64,000 nucleotides of DNA, from contig NZ_CP147020.1 in assembly GCF_037126435.1 (NCBI RefSeq), forward strand, positions 636,001-700,000. Direction: 5' to 3'. Made by a program: the position numbers and the translations under genes. This DNA is from Bernardetia sp. ABR2-2B (GTDB taxonomy: Bacteria > Bacteroidota > Bacteroidia > Cytophagales > Bernardetiaceae). Positions 50,378 to 60,001 of this stretch are shown here, one piece after another (within the stretch, counting starts at the first letter, position 1; each line of letters starts with the position of its first letter). The notes under the pieces are model-generated. The model was not told the origin of the DNA, did not search any database, and saw only the letters and a program-made list of their open reading frames with translations.

Positions 50378-51196
50378 ATGAAAAATAACTATTTATTTGT
50401 TCTTCTATTTTTTACGCTCTTTTCTAGTATTCTTCTTTTTTCTTGTGGAGGTAGTGAAGAAGAGCCAACACCAGACCCAGTAGATACAAATCCTTGTAGT
50501 TCTCCTCCTACATTATCATTAACTTCTGAAAGCACAGGCTGTTCAAGCAATACAGGTTCGATAACTGCCACAGGCGCAGGGGGAACAGGAGCATTGACTT
50601 ATAAGTTAGGAAACGGAGACTTTCAAAGTAGCAATCTTTTTGAAAATCTAGCTGCTGGAGAATATACTGTTACAGTAAAAGATAGCGAAGGTTGTACTAA
50701 AGAAAGTCAAGCTACTGTCGAAAATGCCGATGCACCTACTGTTTCTTTAGCCTTTCAAAATGCAGACTGTGATTCTGAAAATGGAAAAATAACAGTTACA
50801 GCAACTGGTGGAAGTGGAAATTTTCAATATAAAATTGATGGAGGTGTATTTCAGAACAGTAATGTTTTTGAAAACTTAACTGCCAAAGAATATACAATTA
50901 CGGTAAAAGATTCAGAAAACTGTGAAGCAACAGCTCAAGCAACATTAAAAACAGGTATAAATTACACAAATAATATTGCTTCTATTATCAATACAAATTG
51001 TGCTATTTCAGGTTGTCATTCGGGTAATCAGTCTCCAAATTTATCTACTTTTGAAGGTGTTTCTCAAAGTTCTTCACGAGTTTTTGCTCGTGCTTCTGCT
51101 CGTTCTATGCCCCCTGCTTCTTCTGGTCTTGAACTGACGGATGCAGAAATAAAGGCTCTTGAATGTTGGATAGGAGATGGCAAACCTGAAAATTAA
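50378..51196 (+). CDS. lipoprotein with two SprB-type repeats and a CX4CH cytochrome-like segment
   Basis: A 272-residue protein with signal peptide and lipobox LFSC (Cys23). Two repeats at about 45-110 and 112-190 contain GTGALTYKLGNGDFQSSNLF then AGEYTVTVKDSEGC, the pattern of SprB/gliding adhesin repeats. The C-terminal 80 residues have NTNCAISGCHSG, a C-x4-C-H heme-binding-type motif, and ARSMPPASSG as a possible distal Met region, like small c-type cytochrome domains in Bacteroidota. The combination suggests an outer-membrane lipoprotein that binds heme or moves electrons at the surface. Heme binding is inferred, not seen. Confidence 0.65.
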   Translation: MKNNYLFVLLFFTLFSSILLFSCGGSEEEPTPDPVDTNPCSSPPTLSLTSESTGCSSNTGSITATGAGGTGALTYKLGNGDFQSSNLFENLAAGEYTVTVKDSEGCTKESQATVENADAPTVSLAFQNADCDSENGKITVTATGGSGNFQYKIDGGVFQNSNVFENLTAKEYTITVKDSENCEATAQATLKTGINYTNNIASIINTNCAISGCHSGNQSPNLSTFEGVSQSSSRVFARASARSMPPASSGLELTDAEIKALECWIGDGKPEN

Positions 51197-51214
51197 GATA
51201 TGAATCTAAACTTT

Positions 51215-51256
51215 AAAACGAATGATTTTTGAATAAAAGTCATTCGTTTTTTTTTA
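51215..51256 (+). terminator. terminator after the SprB-repeat lipoprotein
   Basis: AAAACGAATGA (51215-51225) and TCATTCGTTTT (51240-51250) pair perfectly with a 14-nt loop, followed by a T9 run; it also faces the convergent gene ending at 51282. Confidence 0.85.
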
Positions 51257-51281
51257 TTGATGAGATAAAATACATAAACTA

Positions 51282-53432
51282 TTAAATCTGCTTCAAAGCC
51301 TCTTCTACACTATTTACAGGTAATTGACACATTTTATTTTTACAAACATAAATCGTCGTTTGATTATTCATAACTAATCGCATTTCTAGAAGTGGCAAAG
51401 CAGATTTTTTTCCTTCCTCCTCACTTTTGACTGCAACAATTATTTTATTTGGAATATAAAAACTAGAAATTTCTTTTATTGTTTCTTTATAGTTTTCTCC
51501 TACGATTACCACCTCTGGAGTTGGAGTGAGGAAATAGGTAAAAAGTGAACCCCAATTAGAAACGTGTCGTGGTTCGGCTGCAATGAGTAATGCCACTTTT
51601 CCTAGCATTTCCTTGCTTGTTTGCTTGTATGAATTATTTCCTAAAATTACTCCTAAAAAATATAAATTTGTCGCCATTACAGAATTAGAAGAAGAAATTA
51701 CATTATCAAAAATTTCTTTCTTTTGAGCAACTAATTTTTCTCCGTCGTTTTGATTTGTAAAATAAAATAGCTTTTCTTCTTTATCGTAGAAATTCGCAAA
51801 AACAAATTTTGTCAATTCATCAGCTCGTAAAATCCACTTCTCATCAAAACAAACTTGATACAGCGTAATATATGCTTCAATCAGAAGTGCATAATCTTCT
51901 AAAAAACCATCAATTTCGGCAGTTTCATTTTTAAAAGTATGATATAATTTTAGGTTACTTTCTTTATCAAAAAGATTATTTTCTATAAATTCAGCTGTTT
52001 GTAAAGCTAAATCTAAATATTTTTCACTGTCGTTATGTTGTCCTAGAGCAGAATATACATTACAAAAACCTTTTATCAAAAGAGCATTCCAAGAAGTCAG
52101 GATTTTATCATCTAGGCTAGGGCGAACTCTATTTTCTCTAATTTCTAAAAAATGATTTTGCCATTCCTTTACTTTGCTTTTCAAAATACTTAATTCAATC
52201 CCTTTTTCTTTTGCAAACGCTTCATCTGTATCCTTTCTGTACAAAATATTTGCTCCTTCTGTTGCGTGTGGACTTTCCCAATTTCCTACTGGTTTTATAG
52301 AATAGTAGTCTTTAAAAAGTTGTAAATCTTCCTCTTGACTTTCAGAATTTTCGAAGATATGATTTGTAAAAATATGTTCTATTTCGTCAATTGTCCAAGT
52401 GTAAAACTTTCCTTCTTTTCCTTCACTATCAGCATCTAAAGCTGAATAAAAGCCATTATTTTTATTACTCTCATTTTGTAATTCTCTTATCAAAAACTCT
52501 GTTGTTTGTTCGATTATTTCGCTATAAACATTTTTCTGATTTTTATTTTCTGTAATTGTATAAGCTTCTGCATAAAGTGATAAAAGTTGTGCATTATCAT
52601 AAAGCATTTTTTCAAAATGAGGCGCAAACCATTCTTTATCAACAGAATAACGAGCAAATCCACCTCCTATTTGGTCGTACATTCCACCCTGTCCCATTTT
52701 ATTTAAGGTCAAATGAACCTGTGATAGAATTTTTGATTTTATAGGATTTGTTATATTACTTTTCTCTTCATCTTGCTTATTCAAATAATCATAATAGCGA
52801 AGTAAAAACAGATAATACGAAGGCATTGGAAACTTTGGAGCTTGTCCAACTCCTCCCATTTCTGTATCAAAATGTTTTTCAAAACTCTCAAATGCTTTTT
52901 CCAAAATCGTAGCATCAAATTCTGATACATCTTTTAAATTATACCTTTCTAGTGTCGAAATAGACAATACTTTAGTTACTTTTTTGGCAGATTCTTCTAC
53001 CTCTTCTCTCTGATTTTGGTAGGCTGTTCCTATTTGTCTTACAATATCTTTCCATTGATTGGCAGGGAAGTAAGTCCCTCCCCAAAATGGTTTTGCCTCT
53101 GAAGTCAAGAAAACATTGAGTGGCCAACCTCCCGAAACGCCCATCATTTGCACAGCTTCCATATAGATTGCATCGACATCTGGACGTTCTTCTCTATCTA
53201 CTTTTATACAAACAAAATACTCGTTCATGGCTGCTGCAACAGCTTCATTTTCAAAGCTTTCGTGTTCCATCACATGACACCAATGACAGGCAGAATAACC
53301 AATACTTACTAGAATCGGTTTATCTTCTTTTCTAGCTTTTTCTAATGTTTCATTATTCCACATCTGCCAATGGACAGGGTTTTGAGCGTGTTGGAGTAAA
53401 TAAGGGCTACGGCTTTTTGAGAGTTGGTTCAA
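51282..53432 (-). CDS. thioredoxin-domain protein of the DUF255/YyaL family
   Basis: A 716-residue protein of family length. It starts [19 protein letters not shown] and has [14 protein letters not shown] with Cys49 and Cys52, then [13 protein letters not shown] and [16 protein letters not shown], typical of the thioredoxin-like DUF255 domain. The rest (about 180-716) is an alpha/alpha toroid similar to glycoside-hydrolase-type barrels, with [12 protein letters not shown] and [16 protein letters not shown] in it. A cellular role is not established for the family (related to SPATA20). Confidence 0.93.
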   Translation of the reverse strand: MNQLSKSRSPYLLQHAQNPVHWQMWNNETLEKARKEDKPILVSIGYSACHWCHVMEHESFENEAVAAAMNEYFVCIKVDREERPDVDAIYMEAVQMMGVSGGWPLNVFLTSEAKPFWGGTYFPANQWKDIVRQIGTAYQNQREEVEESAKKVTKVLSISTLERYNLKDVSEFDATILEKAFESFEKHFDTEMGGVGQAPKFPMPSYYLFLLRYYDYLNKQDEEKSNITNPIKSKILSQVHLTLNKMGQGGMYDQIGGGFARYSVDKEWFAPHFEKMLYDNAQLLSLYAEAYTITENKNQKNVYSEIIEQTTEFLIRELQNESNKNNGFYSALDADSEGKEGKFYTWTIDEIEHIFTNHIFENSESQEEDLQLFKDYYSIKPVGNWESPHATEGANILYRKDTDEAFAKEKGIELSILKSKVKEWQNHFLEIRENRVRPSLDDKILTSWNALLIKGFCNVYSALGQHNDSEKYLDLALQTAEFIENNLFDKESNLKLYHTFKNETAEIDGFLEDYALLIEAYITLYQVCFDEKWILRADELTKFVFANFYDKEEKLFYFTNQNDGEKLVAQKKEIFDNVISSSNSVMATNLYFLGVILGNNSYKQTSKEMLGKVALLIAAEPRHVSNWGSLFTYFLTPTPEVVIVGENYKETIKEISSFYIPNKIIVAVKSEEEGKKSALPLLEMRLVMNNQTTIYVCKNKMCQLPVNSVEEALKQI

Positions 53433-53483
53433 GATAGTTTATGTTTAATATTATGATATTTAAATAGTAAGTTGTAAAAATGT

Positions 53484-54074
53484 CTATTCTCCTACAATCA
53501 TTTTTTCTAAAGAATCTACTGGGTGAAATAACGAATCTAATGGAATTAAAAAAGTAGAATCTGTTTTTTCTTCGTTTTGTTTTAAATAAACTTTAGATTC
53601 TAATCCTTCATAACTCAGTATTTTATCAAAAAACAATGTATCTCCTCGCATTTCAAAATCATAAAAATTATATTCCTCTCTCATCATATAAAGTCCATGA
53701 ACTTTGAGTGTATTATCATCTCTAAAATAATATTTCCATTGATGGTGAGAATTAGTTGGATGATAAGCATATAAAAAATAATCTTTACGCATCTTATACG
53801 TCTTATGAAGATAAACTCCAACTGAAGACAAGAAAAAAACAATCACAATTCCACAAGGAATTAAGTAAATTTTCTTCTGTTTTTCTTCAAAAATTTCATA
53901 CCAAAAGTAAACAAAACCACAACCTATCATTAACCAAACAAAGTATATAAAATAAAGAATTAAGTCAAATAAAGATTCTGATGTACCTGATAATAAAGCA
54001 AGAATTATAACGGAGGAAAACACCCAAAGAAGGAAGAAACTCCATCTTATAAATTGCATCAAAAGTGATTTCAT
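53484..54074 (-). CDS. hypothetical integral membrane protein
   Basis: About 196 residues from the ATG at 54074 (a TTG at 54101 is in frame upstream). Three helices: WSFFLLWVFSSVIILALL, LILYFIYFVWLMIGCGFVYF, and IYLIPCGIVIVFFLSSVGVY. A C-terminal soluble, beta-rich region with many aromatic and acidic residues follows. No domain recognised. It is separated from DUF255 by 51 bp and from the S41 gene by 119 bp and a weak hairpin. Confidence 0.55.
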   Translation of the reverse strand: MKSLLMQFIRWSFFLLWVFSSVIILALLSGTSESLFDLILYFIYFVWLMIGCGFVYFWYEIFEEKQKKIYLIPCGIVIVFFLSSVGVYLHKTYKMRKDYFLYAYHPTNSHHQWKYYFRDDNTLKVHGLYMMREEYNFYDFEMRGDTLFFDKILSYEGLESKVYLKQNEEKTDSTFLIPLDSLFHPVDSLEKMIVGE

Positions 54075-54143
54075 GTAGTTTAGAATTAGTTCTAGAAACA
54101 AATACTTTTAATTTAAAAATAGACACTTTTTTTCACAAAAAAA

Positions 54144-54171
54144 CGATATTTCTTTCGAAATACCGTCTTTG
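54144..54171 (-). terminator. weak hairpin after the S41 gene
   Basis: ACGATATTT (54144-54152) and AAATACCGT (54159-54167) pair with one mismatch; leftward reading gives the U-run from the A7 tract at 54137-54143. Confidence 0.45.
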
Positions 54172-54193
54172 TTTTGATTATAGTCTGTTAATT

Positions 54194-55867
54194 TTATTGT
54201 GCGCTCAATATCTTCTTATATCTAGCTTCATCATTCAAGACTTCGATAGCTGCTTTCAAGTCTAAATCATCATCAAAAGTAGCTTCCATTTGTCCTCTTT
54301 CTAAATAATAACGTTTTGCTATTTCTTGCTCTAAAAGTTCTATAATTTCAGCTTTATGAGTACGTAAATCTTTATCTTTATTATGAGCAATACTTTTCTT
54401 AAACTCATCAATTTGAGGTTTTAAAGCTTCATAGGATTCTTCTTTTTGAGCTGTCTCTTCCAAATGTTTTACCATTTTTTCTACTTTAGTTGTATAGTCA
54501 TATTCTTGTGTAGAAAGCCATTTGATAAACGCATCATATTCAGCAGTAGTCAGATTAAATTCTTTTGCCTCTGCAATCGTTTTATTTTCAAAATAATATT
54601 TATTTGCATAATCAGATAAAAGTCCTTTCAAGACTAAAGTTTGAGTAACTGGTGCATAAAAGTCGTGTTCGATGGCAATATCTGGCTTCACACCACCACC
54701 ATCATAAACTACACGTCCAGCAGCTGTTTTAAAAGGCATACGAAGCGAATCAGCTACTTTGCCAACGCTTCCATCTTCGTTTCTATTAGCATAATCAATC
54801 GCTTGAATACATCTTCCACTCGGAATATAATATTTTGCTATCGTAACTTTTAGTTTCGAATTATAAGAAAGCGAACGAGTAGCCTGTACAAGCCCTTTTC
54901 CATACGTGTTTTCTCCAATCAAAACTCCTCTATCATAATCTTGCATTACTCCAGAAACGATTTCGGCAGCCGATGCACTTGTTCCACTTGTCAAGACAAC
55001 CAACGGAATTTCTGTATCTGTTGCTTCTGCAAGTCCGTTATAGGTTTTGTTCCAATCTTTTACTTTTCCTTTCGTACTGACAATTTCTTTTCCTTTTTCT
55101 ACAAAAATATTAGAAATTTTGACAGCTTCATCCAAAAGTCCTCCTGGATTTCCTCTGACATCAAAAATAATTTTTTTAGCTCCTTTTGCCTTCAAATCTA
55201 ATAAAGCATCTCTTACTTCTTTACTAGCATCACGAGTAAAATCAGTAAGTTTTATCATTCCAATATCCTCTGTTACCATTCCAGAATAAGGAACATTATA
55301 CGTCTGAATTTTTTCTCTAGTAACTGTAATATCTAGTGGTTTTTCTAATCCATAACGCTTAATAGAAAGTAGCACATCGGTTTTTGCTTGTCCTTTCAAA
55401 AGCTGACTTGTTTCGTCATAGCTTTTATCTTTTAATGAAATTCCGTCTATGGCAACAATCTCATCGCCTATTTTGATACCTGCTTTATCAGCAGCAAAAC
55501 CTTCTAATGGCATCATAATCAATATTCTTCCATCTCTAGTTCCGACTGTTGCACCAATTCCACTATACTCGCCAGTAGTCATCGTTCGATAATCTTCAAT
55601 TTGGTCTTCCGAAATATAGTTTGTGTAGGGATCAAGAGAAGCAAGCATCGCATCAATCCCTGTTTTCATTAGTTTTGCAGGTGTAACATCATCTACATAC
55701 CACGTATTTACTTCTTTAAAAAGGGTCGCAAAAACATCTAGGTTTTTAGCAATTTCAAAATACTTTTCACTTGGATTATAAAAAGCAGAGCTTGTAATGA
55801 AGACAATCAAAAGTCCTGCAATACCGTACTTGAATCGTTTCTTTAATGTTGGCAATTTTAGTTTCAT
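54194..55867 (-). CDS. S41 family C-terminal processing peptidase
   Basis: A 557-residue protein: N-terminal membrane anchor (YGIAGLLIVFITSSAFY, about 13-30), a PDZ domain (GEYSGIGATVGTRDGRILIM...GFAADKAGIKIGDEIVAID) and the S41 catalytic domain with TSGTSASAAEIVSG (nucleophile Ser) and GENTYGKGLVQ (general-base Lys). Tail-specific proteases of this type trim C-terminal tails of envelope proteins. The last 120 residues are a charged helical extension also present in Bacteroidota relatives. Single gene, 287 bp from the next one. Confidence 0.95.
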   Translation of the reverse strand: MKLKLPTLKKRFKYGIAGLLIVFITSSAFYNPSEKYFEIAKNLDVFATLFKEVNTWYVDDVTPAKLMKTGIDAMLASLDPYTNYISEDQIEDYRTMTTGEYSGIGATVGTRDGRILIMMPLEGFAADKAGIKIGDEIVAIDGISLKDKSYDETSQLLKGQAKTDVLLSIKRYGLEKPLDITVTREKIQTYNVPYSGMVTEDIGMIKLTDFTRDASKEVRDALLDLKAKGAKKIIFDVRGNPGGLLDEAVKISNIFVEKGKEIVSTKGKVKDWNKTYNGLAEATDTEIPLVVLTSGTSASAAEIVSGVMQDYDRGVLIGENTYGKGLVQATRSLSYNSKLKVTIAKYYIPSGRCIQAIDYANRNEDGSVGKVADSLRMPFKTAAGRVVYDGGGVKPDIAIEHDFYAPVTQTLVLKGLLSDYANKYYFENKTIAEAKEFNLTTAEYDAFIKWLSTQEYDYTTKVEKMVKHLEETAQKEESYEALKPQIDEFKKSIAHNKDKDLRTHKAEIIELLEQEIAKRYYLERGQMEATFDDDLDLKAAIEVLNDEARYKKILSAQ

Positions 55868-56101
55868 AAGAGTAATATATAAGTTTTTTTATTCTAATTC
55901 AGATAATTATATTTTGAATTGGCTCAATAGTGAACACTAATAAATAAGTGTTTTTTTTGAGTATTTTTTCTATTTATTTAATCTAATATACAGAAAAAAA
56001 TGAAATTTCGTTTTGAGAAACTGTATTGTTTAGTGAAGTTTAACAGAAAGCTGTCTTTGTTTTTTTTGGCTATGAATCAAAATTATTCTACACAAACAAA
56101 A

Positions 56102-56129
56102 AATCACTTCCTTGATAAAAGAAGTGATT
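56102..56129 (-). terminator. terminator for the small lipoprotein gene
   Basis: AATCACTTC (56102-56110) and GAAGTGATT (56121-56129) pair perfectly with a 10-nt loop; leftward U-run arises from the A-tract at 56095-56102. Confidence 0.8.
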
Positions 56130-56154
56130 CAGATATATAAATTCTACAAACTAT

Positions 56155-56622
56155 CTAGTTATTAATAATCTCAACAGACATAATTTTAATAGGTTTGCTC
56201 TCTCCTGGATAGGCTTGACAAATAACAGCATCATCATAACGACTATCTTTTGATGCATATTGATAACTAATTTTCAAACTCATTTTATCTTCTATTTCCA
56301 TTTTCTCAATATCTGCTTTTGTGTATTCATCTAAAGAATAAGGCTGTAAATAAATATTTGAACCATCATTAAGCCAAAGATTCTCCCATACTCCATAACC
56401 ACAAACTACTTCTTCTACTGTTACATTAGCTGAAAATACAGTTTGACATTCTATTACCTCACAAGTAGGTAGTTCTTCACAACAATCTTCACCTTCACAT
56501 TGAAAAGCAGAAAAAGCAAGTAAAATTCCTAGCGCAAAGACATAAAAAGGAAAGTTAATGGAAAATGCACTTTTGGCAGAACCGATTATTTCTTGTTTTG
56601 AGTTTAAATTAAATTTTGACAT
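56155..56622 (-). CDS. Cys-rich lipoprotein, hypothetical
   Basis: A 155-residue protein with a hydrophobic segment and lipobox SAFQC near residue 42, unusually late, so either the translated start lies further in or the signal is long. After the lipobox follow GEDCCEELPTCEVIECQT (four further Cys), then a beta-rich domain ending MSVEIINN. It would be lipid-anchored in the outer membrane, and the Cys cluster may form disulfides or bind metal. Own terminator at 56102. No family recognised. Confidence 0.55.
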   Translation of the reverse strand: MSKFNLNSKQEIIGSAKSAFSINFPFYVFALGILLAFSAFQCEGEDCCEELPTCEVIECQTVFSANVTVEEVVCGYGVWENLWLNDGSNIYLQPYSLDEYTKADIEKMEIEDKMSLKISYQYASKDSRYDDAVICQAYPGESKPIKIMSVEIINN

Positions 56623-56754
56623 AATTATAGAAAATTAGAGTAAGAGTTAATTGTGTTTTGTTAAATGAAAATATTTTTTTGTTGGGTTTCTTATTCTCTA
56701 TACGCAACTTCTCTACAATTTGTGGCAATGATTTACTACTTTTTTTGAAAAATT

Positions 56755-58542
56755 CTATTCCAAAAAAACACCATCAACAAGCCATTTATTTCCTACATAA
56801 ATTTGTTTACACAAAAAATACGCATAATGTACTCGTTTTGGAATTCTTTTTTTCTCTTCAAAATTTTGATGAATGAACTGCTTTTGATAATCTGAAAGTG
56901 TAATTTTTGGACTTTTTTTAAGAACTTTCAAAACATCTTGAATCTTGAATTTGGCTATTAATTTATTAATCTCAATTCTAGACTTTTCGGCAGGAACATA
57001 CAAAGAAACATAAGCCGATTGATAATAATAACGATTTTGTTTTACGTCATAAATAACTTCATTTTCAATCTCTAAAAGTGAAATATCAGACATCACAAAG
57101 AATTTATTAGAAGGATTTGTATAAAGATTATTCACTTCCAAAAGTTCTCTTGCTTGTTCATTCCTATATTTTTCCAATTCGGCTACTTGCTCTAAAGAAA
57201 TTCCTATCTTCACTTGTTCTTCACTAATATTCAATATTTCAGCAGTTGATTTTTCTTTTTTTCCTTTTAGTAAATTTGATTTAATTTCTTTAAAGTCAAT
57301 TTCTTTCTCATAAAAACTCCCTTTTTCTGCATTATAACTTGCTTCGTATGCTTGTAATTTTCCATTTTCAGCAGCTTGTAAAAGTAACTTAGAAATTTCT
57401 TTCTCATCTTGAAATAATGACTTATTTACATTTTCATTAAGGTAAATTTCTGTTCGAACGTAATAAGCCAACTTATCTAAATAGCGATTACTGTTTGCAT
57501 TGATAGAATTATCCTTATAAAAAGGCTCGTCTTTCAAATCATCATTTTGCCAAACTATACTCTTAGCCTCAAAATATTGATTTCGTAACGCTTTTGTATA
57601 AGTAGTTATTTTCCTATTTGCAGAATTTGAGTTTTCAGTAGTAAAAAAAGGCTTTATATCCTCCACTAAAAAAGCTGCAACAGGTTTCAAATAATCACTT
57701 TTCGTATTCCAAACCGTAATCCATTTTGATATAAAAAAATCATGTGAATCTTTTGTAGGTATTCTATCATCAATATTTTGAATTCTGACTTCTCCAATAG
57801 GCGCATCTGTAAGTGAGTTCCAACGATTCAAAAACTGTTCAGCACTCATTTTTTGAGGTTTTTTTAATTGTTTTTTTTGCCCTTTTTGCTTCTTTTTATA
57901 TTCAAACTCTTCTAAATCGTAAGGCGTAATTTTTCCACTTTTGACAAGCTGCGCTAATTTCTGACTGATTTTGGCTTGTTGGCTTTCATCTGCCAAAAAT
58001 AGATTTTCGAAAAAGTTACTGTTTTCTATATTTTCATCATCACTTTCATCATTTGGAATAGGAATCCAAACACTACGATGGTCGTTATCTAAAAACTGTT
58101 TTGCATCTTCATAACGAAAAGAAACCACAGGTTGAGGTTTTGCATCTGAAAAATATTCTCCAGCGACAAACAAATGCAGATATTGAATATGAATTGTTTT
58201 ATTAGAATTATTTATGCTTTCGACATAGTCAATTCCCAAAACACTAAGCTGGTCAGTAGAAAGTGTTTGAAATTTATCCATATAATCTTTTTCCAAACGC
58301 TCTACTTTTACCGTTTTGTCTTCTTTATAATCTACTTTATAAATTGGCAACTCTCCATTTTTAGCACCTTCAAAAAGGAGTTTTGTAATCTGTTTATTAG
58401 ATTGAAAAAAACCTTTATTTGCTTTGTCTTTCAAATTTATTAATTTAAAAAATCGTTTATTCTCTTCATTTTTAGTTTGTGCCATTGTTTCGAAACTAAA
58501 TAATAAAGCAAATAAAAATATAAAATAGAATAATGATTTCAT
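56755..58542 (-). CDS. GldN-like protein with duplicated domain
   Basis: A 595-residue protein with signal peptide (FLFALLFSFETMAQ). Residues about 30-120 read FKLINLKDKANKGFFQSNKQ then ITKLLFEGAKNGELPIYKV, the W/F-x-x-I-D-L-R-E-K-x-N-x-x-F...A-x-x-G-x-I-x-A-Y pattern of the gliding/type IX secretion protein GldN. A similar unit recurs at about 375-440 (TEIYLNENVNKSLFQ...AAENGKLQAYEAS), so the protein looks like a tandem duplicate. Normal GldN is about 300-340 residues. It may be a diverged GldN paralogue rather than the secretion ring protein; gldK, gldL and gldM are not nearby. Confidence 0.5.
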   Translation of the reverse strand: MKSLFYFIFLFALLFSFETMAQTKNEENKRFFKLINLKDKANKGFFQSNKQITKLLFEGAKNGELPIYKVDYKEDKTVKVERLEKDYMDKFQTLSTDQLSVLGIDYVESINNSNKTIHIQYLHLFVAGEYFSDAKPQPVVSFRYEDAKQFLDNDHRSVWIPIPNDESDDENIENSNFFENLFLADESQQAKISQKLAQLVKSGKITPYDLEEFEYKKKQKGQKKQLKKPQKMSAEQFLNRWNSLTDAPIGEVRIQNIDDRIPTKDSHDFFISKWITVWNTKSDYLKPVAAFLVEDIKPFFTTENSNSANRKITTYTKALRNQYFEAKSIVWQNDDLKDEPFYKDNSINANSNRYLDKLAYYVRTEIYLNENVNKSLFQDEKEISKLLLQAAENGKLQAYEASYNAEKGSFYEKEIDFKEIKSNLLKGKKEKSTAEILNISEEQVKIGISLEQVAELEKYRNEQARELLEVNNLYTNPSNKFFVMSDISLLEIENEVIYDVKQNRYYYQSAYVSLYVPAEKSRIEINKLIAKFKIQDVLKVLKKSPKITLSDYQKQFIHQNFEEKKRIPKRVHYAYFLCKQIYVGNKWLVDGVFLE

Positions 58543-58670
58543 AGAATGGTTTTAGAATTTTATAATGAAAAGAAACTTCTTTTTATGTAATGGTGTATGA
58601 TGAAAATATAATTTTATACAATAACGAAGATAGTAATTAAATAGAGCATTTTTATCAAAAATAAAAATTG

Positions 58671-58678
58671 TAAATTTG
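58671..58678 (+). promoter_or_regulatory. Bacteroidota -7 box for the GNAT-like gene
   Basis: TAAATTTG matches TAnnTTTG and lies 40 nt before the ATG at 58719. Confidence 0.45.
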
Positions 58679-58718
58679 TTCTTTCAGATTCAAAATTTGA
58701 TAAAAAATAATTTGTACG

Positions 58719-59930
58719 ATGAATTTTATAGAAGTAAAGACAAAAGAAGATAAAAAAGAATTTAATAATTTTGCAGCTCGTCTCTATAAAGATAATCCAT
58801 ATTGGATTCGTCCTTTAAATAAAGATATAGAAATTGTATTTGATGAGACACAAAACCCACTTTTTAATCATAGGGAAAATTATAATGGAAAAGAAATAAG
58901 AGCAGAAGCAATTCGTTGGCTTTTGCAAGATAATAAGGGCGAAACAGTAGGACGAATTGCAGCTTTTATCAATCCAAAAACAGTTTTTAAAGATAATAAA
59001 CAGCCAACAGGAGGAGCAGGTTTTTTTGAGTGCATCAATGATGAAAAGGTAGCTTTTGCTTTATTTGATAAGGCTAAAAAATGGCTTTCAGAACGTGGAA
59101 TGGAAGCTATGGATGCACCTATCAATTTTGGGGAACGCAATCAATGGTGGGGGGTTTTGATTGATGGATTTGACAAACCTCCCAATTATCAAATGGGTTA
59201 TCACTTCGAATATTACAAAGATTTTTTTGAAAAATGGGGCTTTCAAGAGTATTTTCAGCAATTTACGTATGGACGTAAAATGTATGACGTTTCAGATAGA
59301 TTGAAAAAGATTGCAGACCGAGTAATGGCACGAGAAGGTTATTCTTTTGCTCATATTAATAAGGCAACCATTGATAAACACGCAGAAGATTTTAGAGAGG
59401 TTTATAATGCAAGTTGGGGAAATCATGAGGGTGTTGCCAAACTCACGGTAGAAGATTCAAAGGCTCTTTTAAAACAAATGAAACCTATTTTGGAAGAAAA
59501 TCTAGTTTGGTTTGCTTATTTTGAAGGAAAAGCAATCGGCTTTTATGTAATGCTGCCCGAACTCAATCAGCTTTTCAAACACTTAAACGGTAAATTTGGG
59601 CTATGGCAAAAGTTACAGTTTATGTGGCACAAGATGCAAAAGAAAAACAAAACTGTTTTTGGAGTAATATTTGGCGTTGCACCTGAGTTTCAGCGAAAAG
59701 GTGTTGAGTTAGGAATGGTTGTCGCCTATCAAGAAGAAAGAAAGAAATATCTGAATAAAATACCTCCTTATCAATATAATTATATAGAATTTAATTGGAT
59801 TGGAGATTTTAATACAGGAATGGTTAAGCTTTGTGAGAGTTTGGAGGCTGAAAAAGTAAAGCGACACGCTACTTATCGTTATCTTTTTGATAGAACACAA
59901 CCCTTTGAAAGAATGAAAGAAATTAAATAA
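58719..59930 (+). CDS. GNAT-fold-like acyltransferase, Bacteroidota type
   Basis: A 403-residue protein. It begins with an N-terminal strand and helix (IEVKTKEDKKEFNNFAARLY) and PYWIRPL, and later has GFFECINDEKVAF, WWGVLIDGFDKPPNY, and GVAPEFQRKGVELGMVVAY, which resembles the acetyl-CoA pyrophosphate loop R/Q-x-x-G-x-G/A with Arg-Lys-Gly in place of Arg-Gly-Gly. The overall plan is that of a large GNAT-superfamily family common in Bacteroidota. Substrate unknown. Single gene, followed 71 bp later by a DUF4132-like gene. Confidence 0.7.
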   Translation: MNFIEVKTKEDKKEFNNFAARLYKDNPYWIRPLNKDIEIVFDETQNPLFNHRENYNGKEIRAEAIRWLLQDNKGETVGRIAAFINPKTVFKDNKQPTGGAGFFECINDEKVAFALFDKAKKWLSERGMEAMDAPINFGERNQWWGVLIDGFDKPPNYQMGYHFEYYKDFFEKWGFQEYFQQFTYGRKMYDVSDRLKKIADRVMAREGYSFAHINKATIDKHAEDFREVYNASWGNHEGVAKLTVEDSKALLKQMKPILEENLVWFAYFEGKAIGFYVMLPELNQLFKHLNGKFGLWQKLQFMWHKMQKKNKTVFGVIFGVAPEFQRKGVELGMVVAYQEERKKYLNKIPPYQYNYIEFNWIGDFNTGMVKLCESLEAEKVKRHATYRYLFDRTQPFERMKEIK

Positions 59931-60001
59931 ACGTAGCTTACTCTTTAGAGTGAGAAAATGTACCGAATGCTTTAGCTTTCGTCTAAAAATTTATAAAATT
60001 G

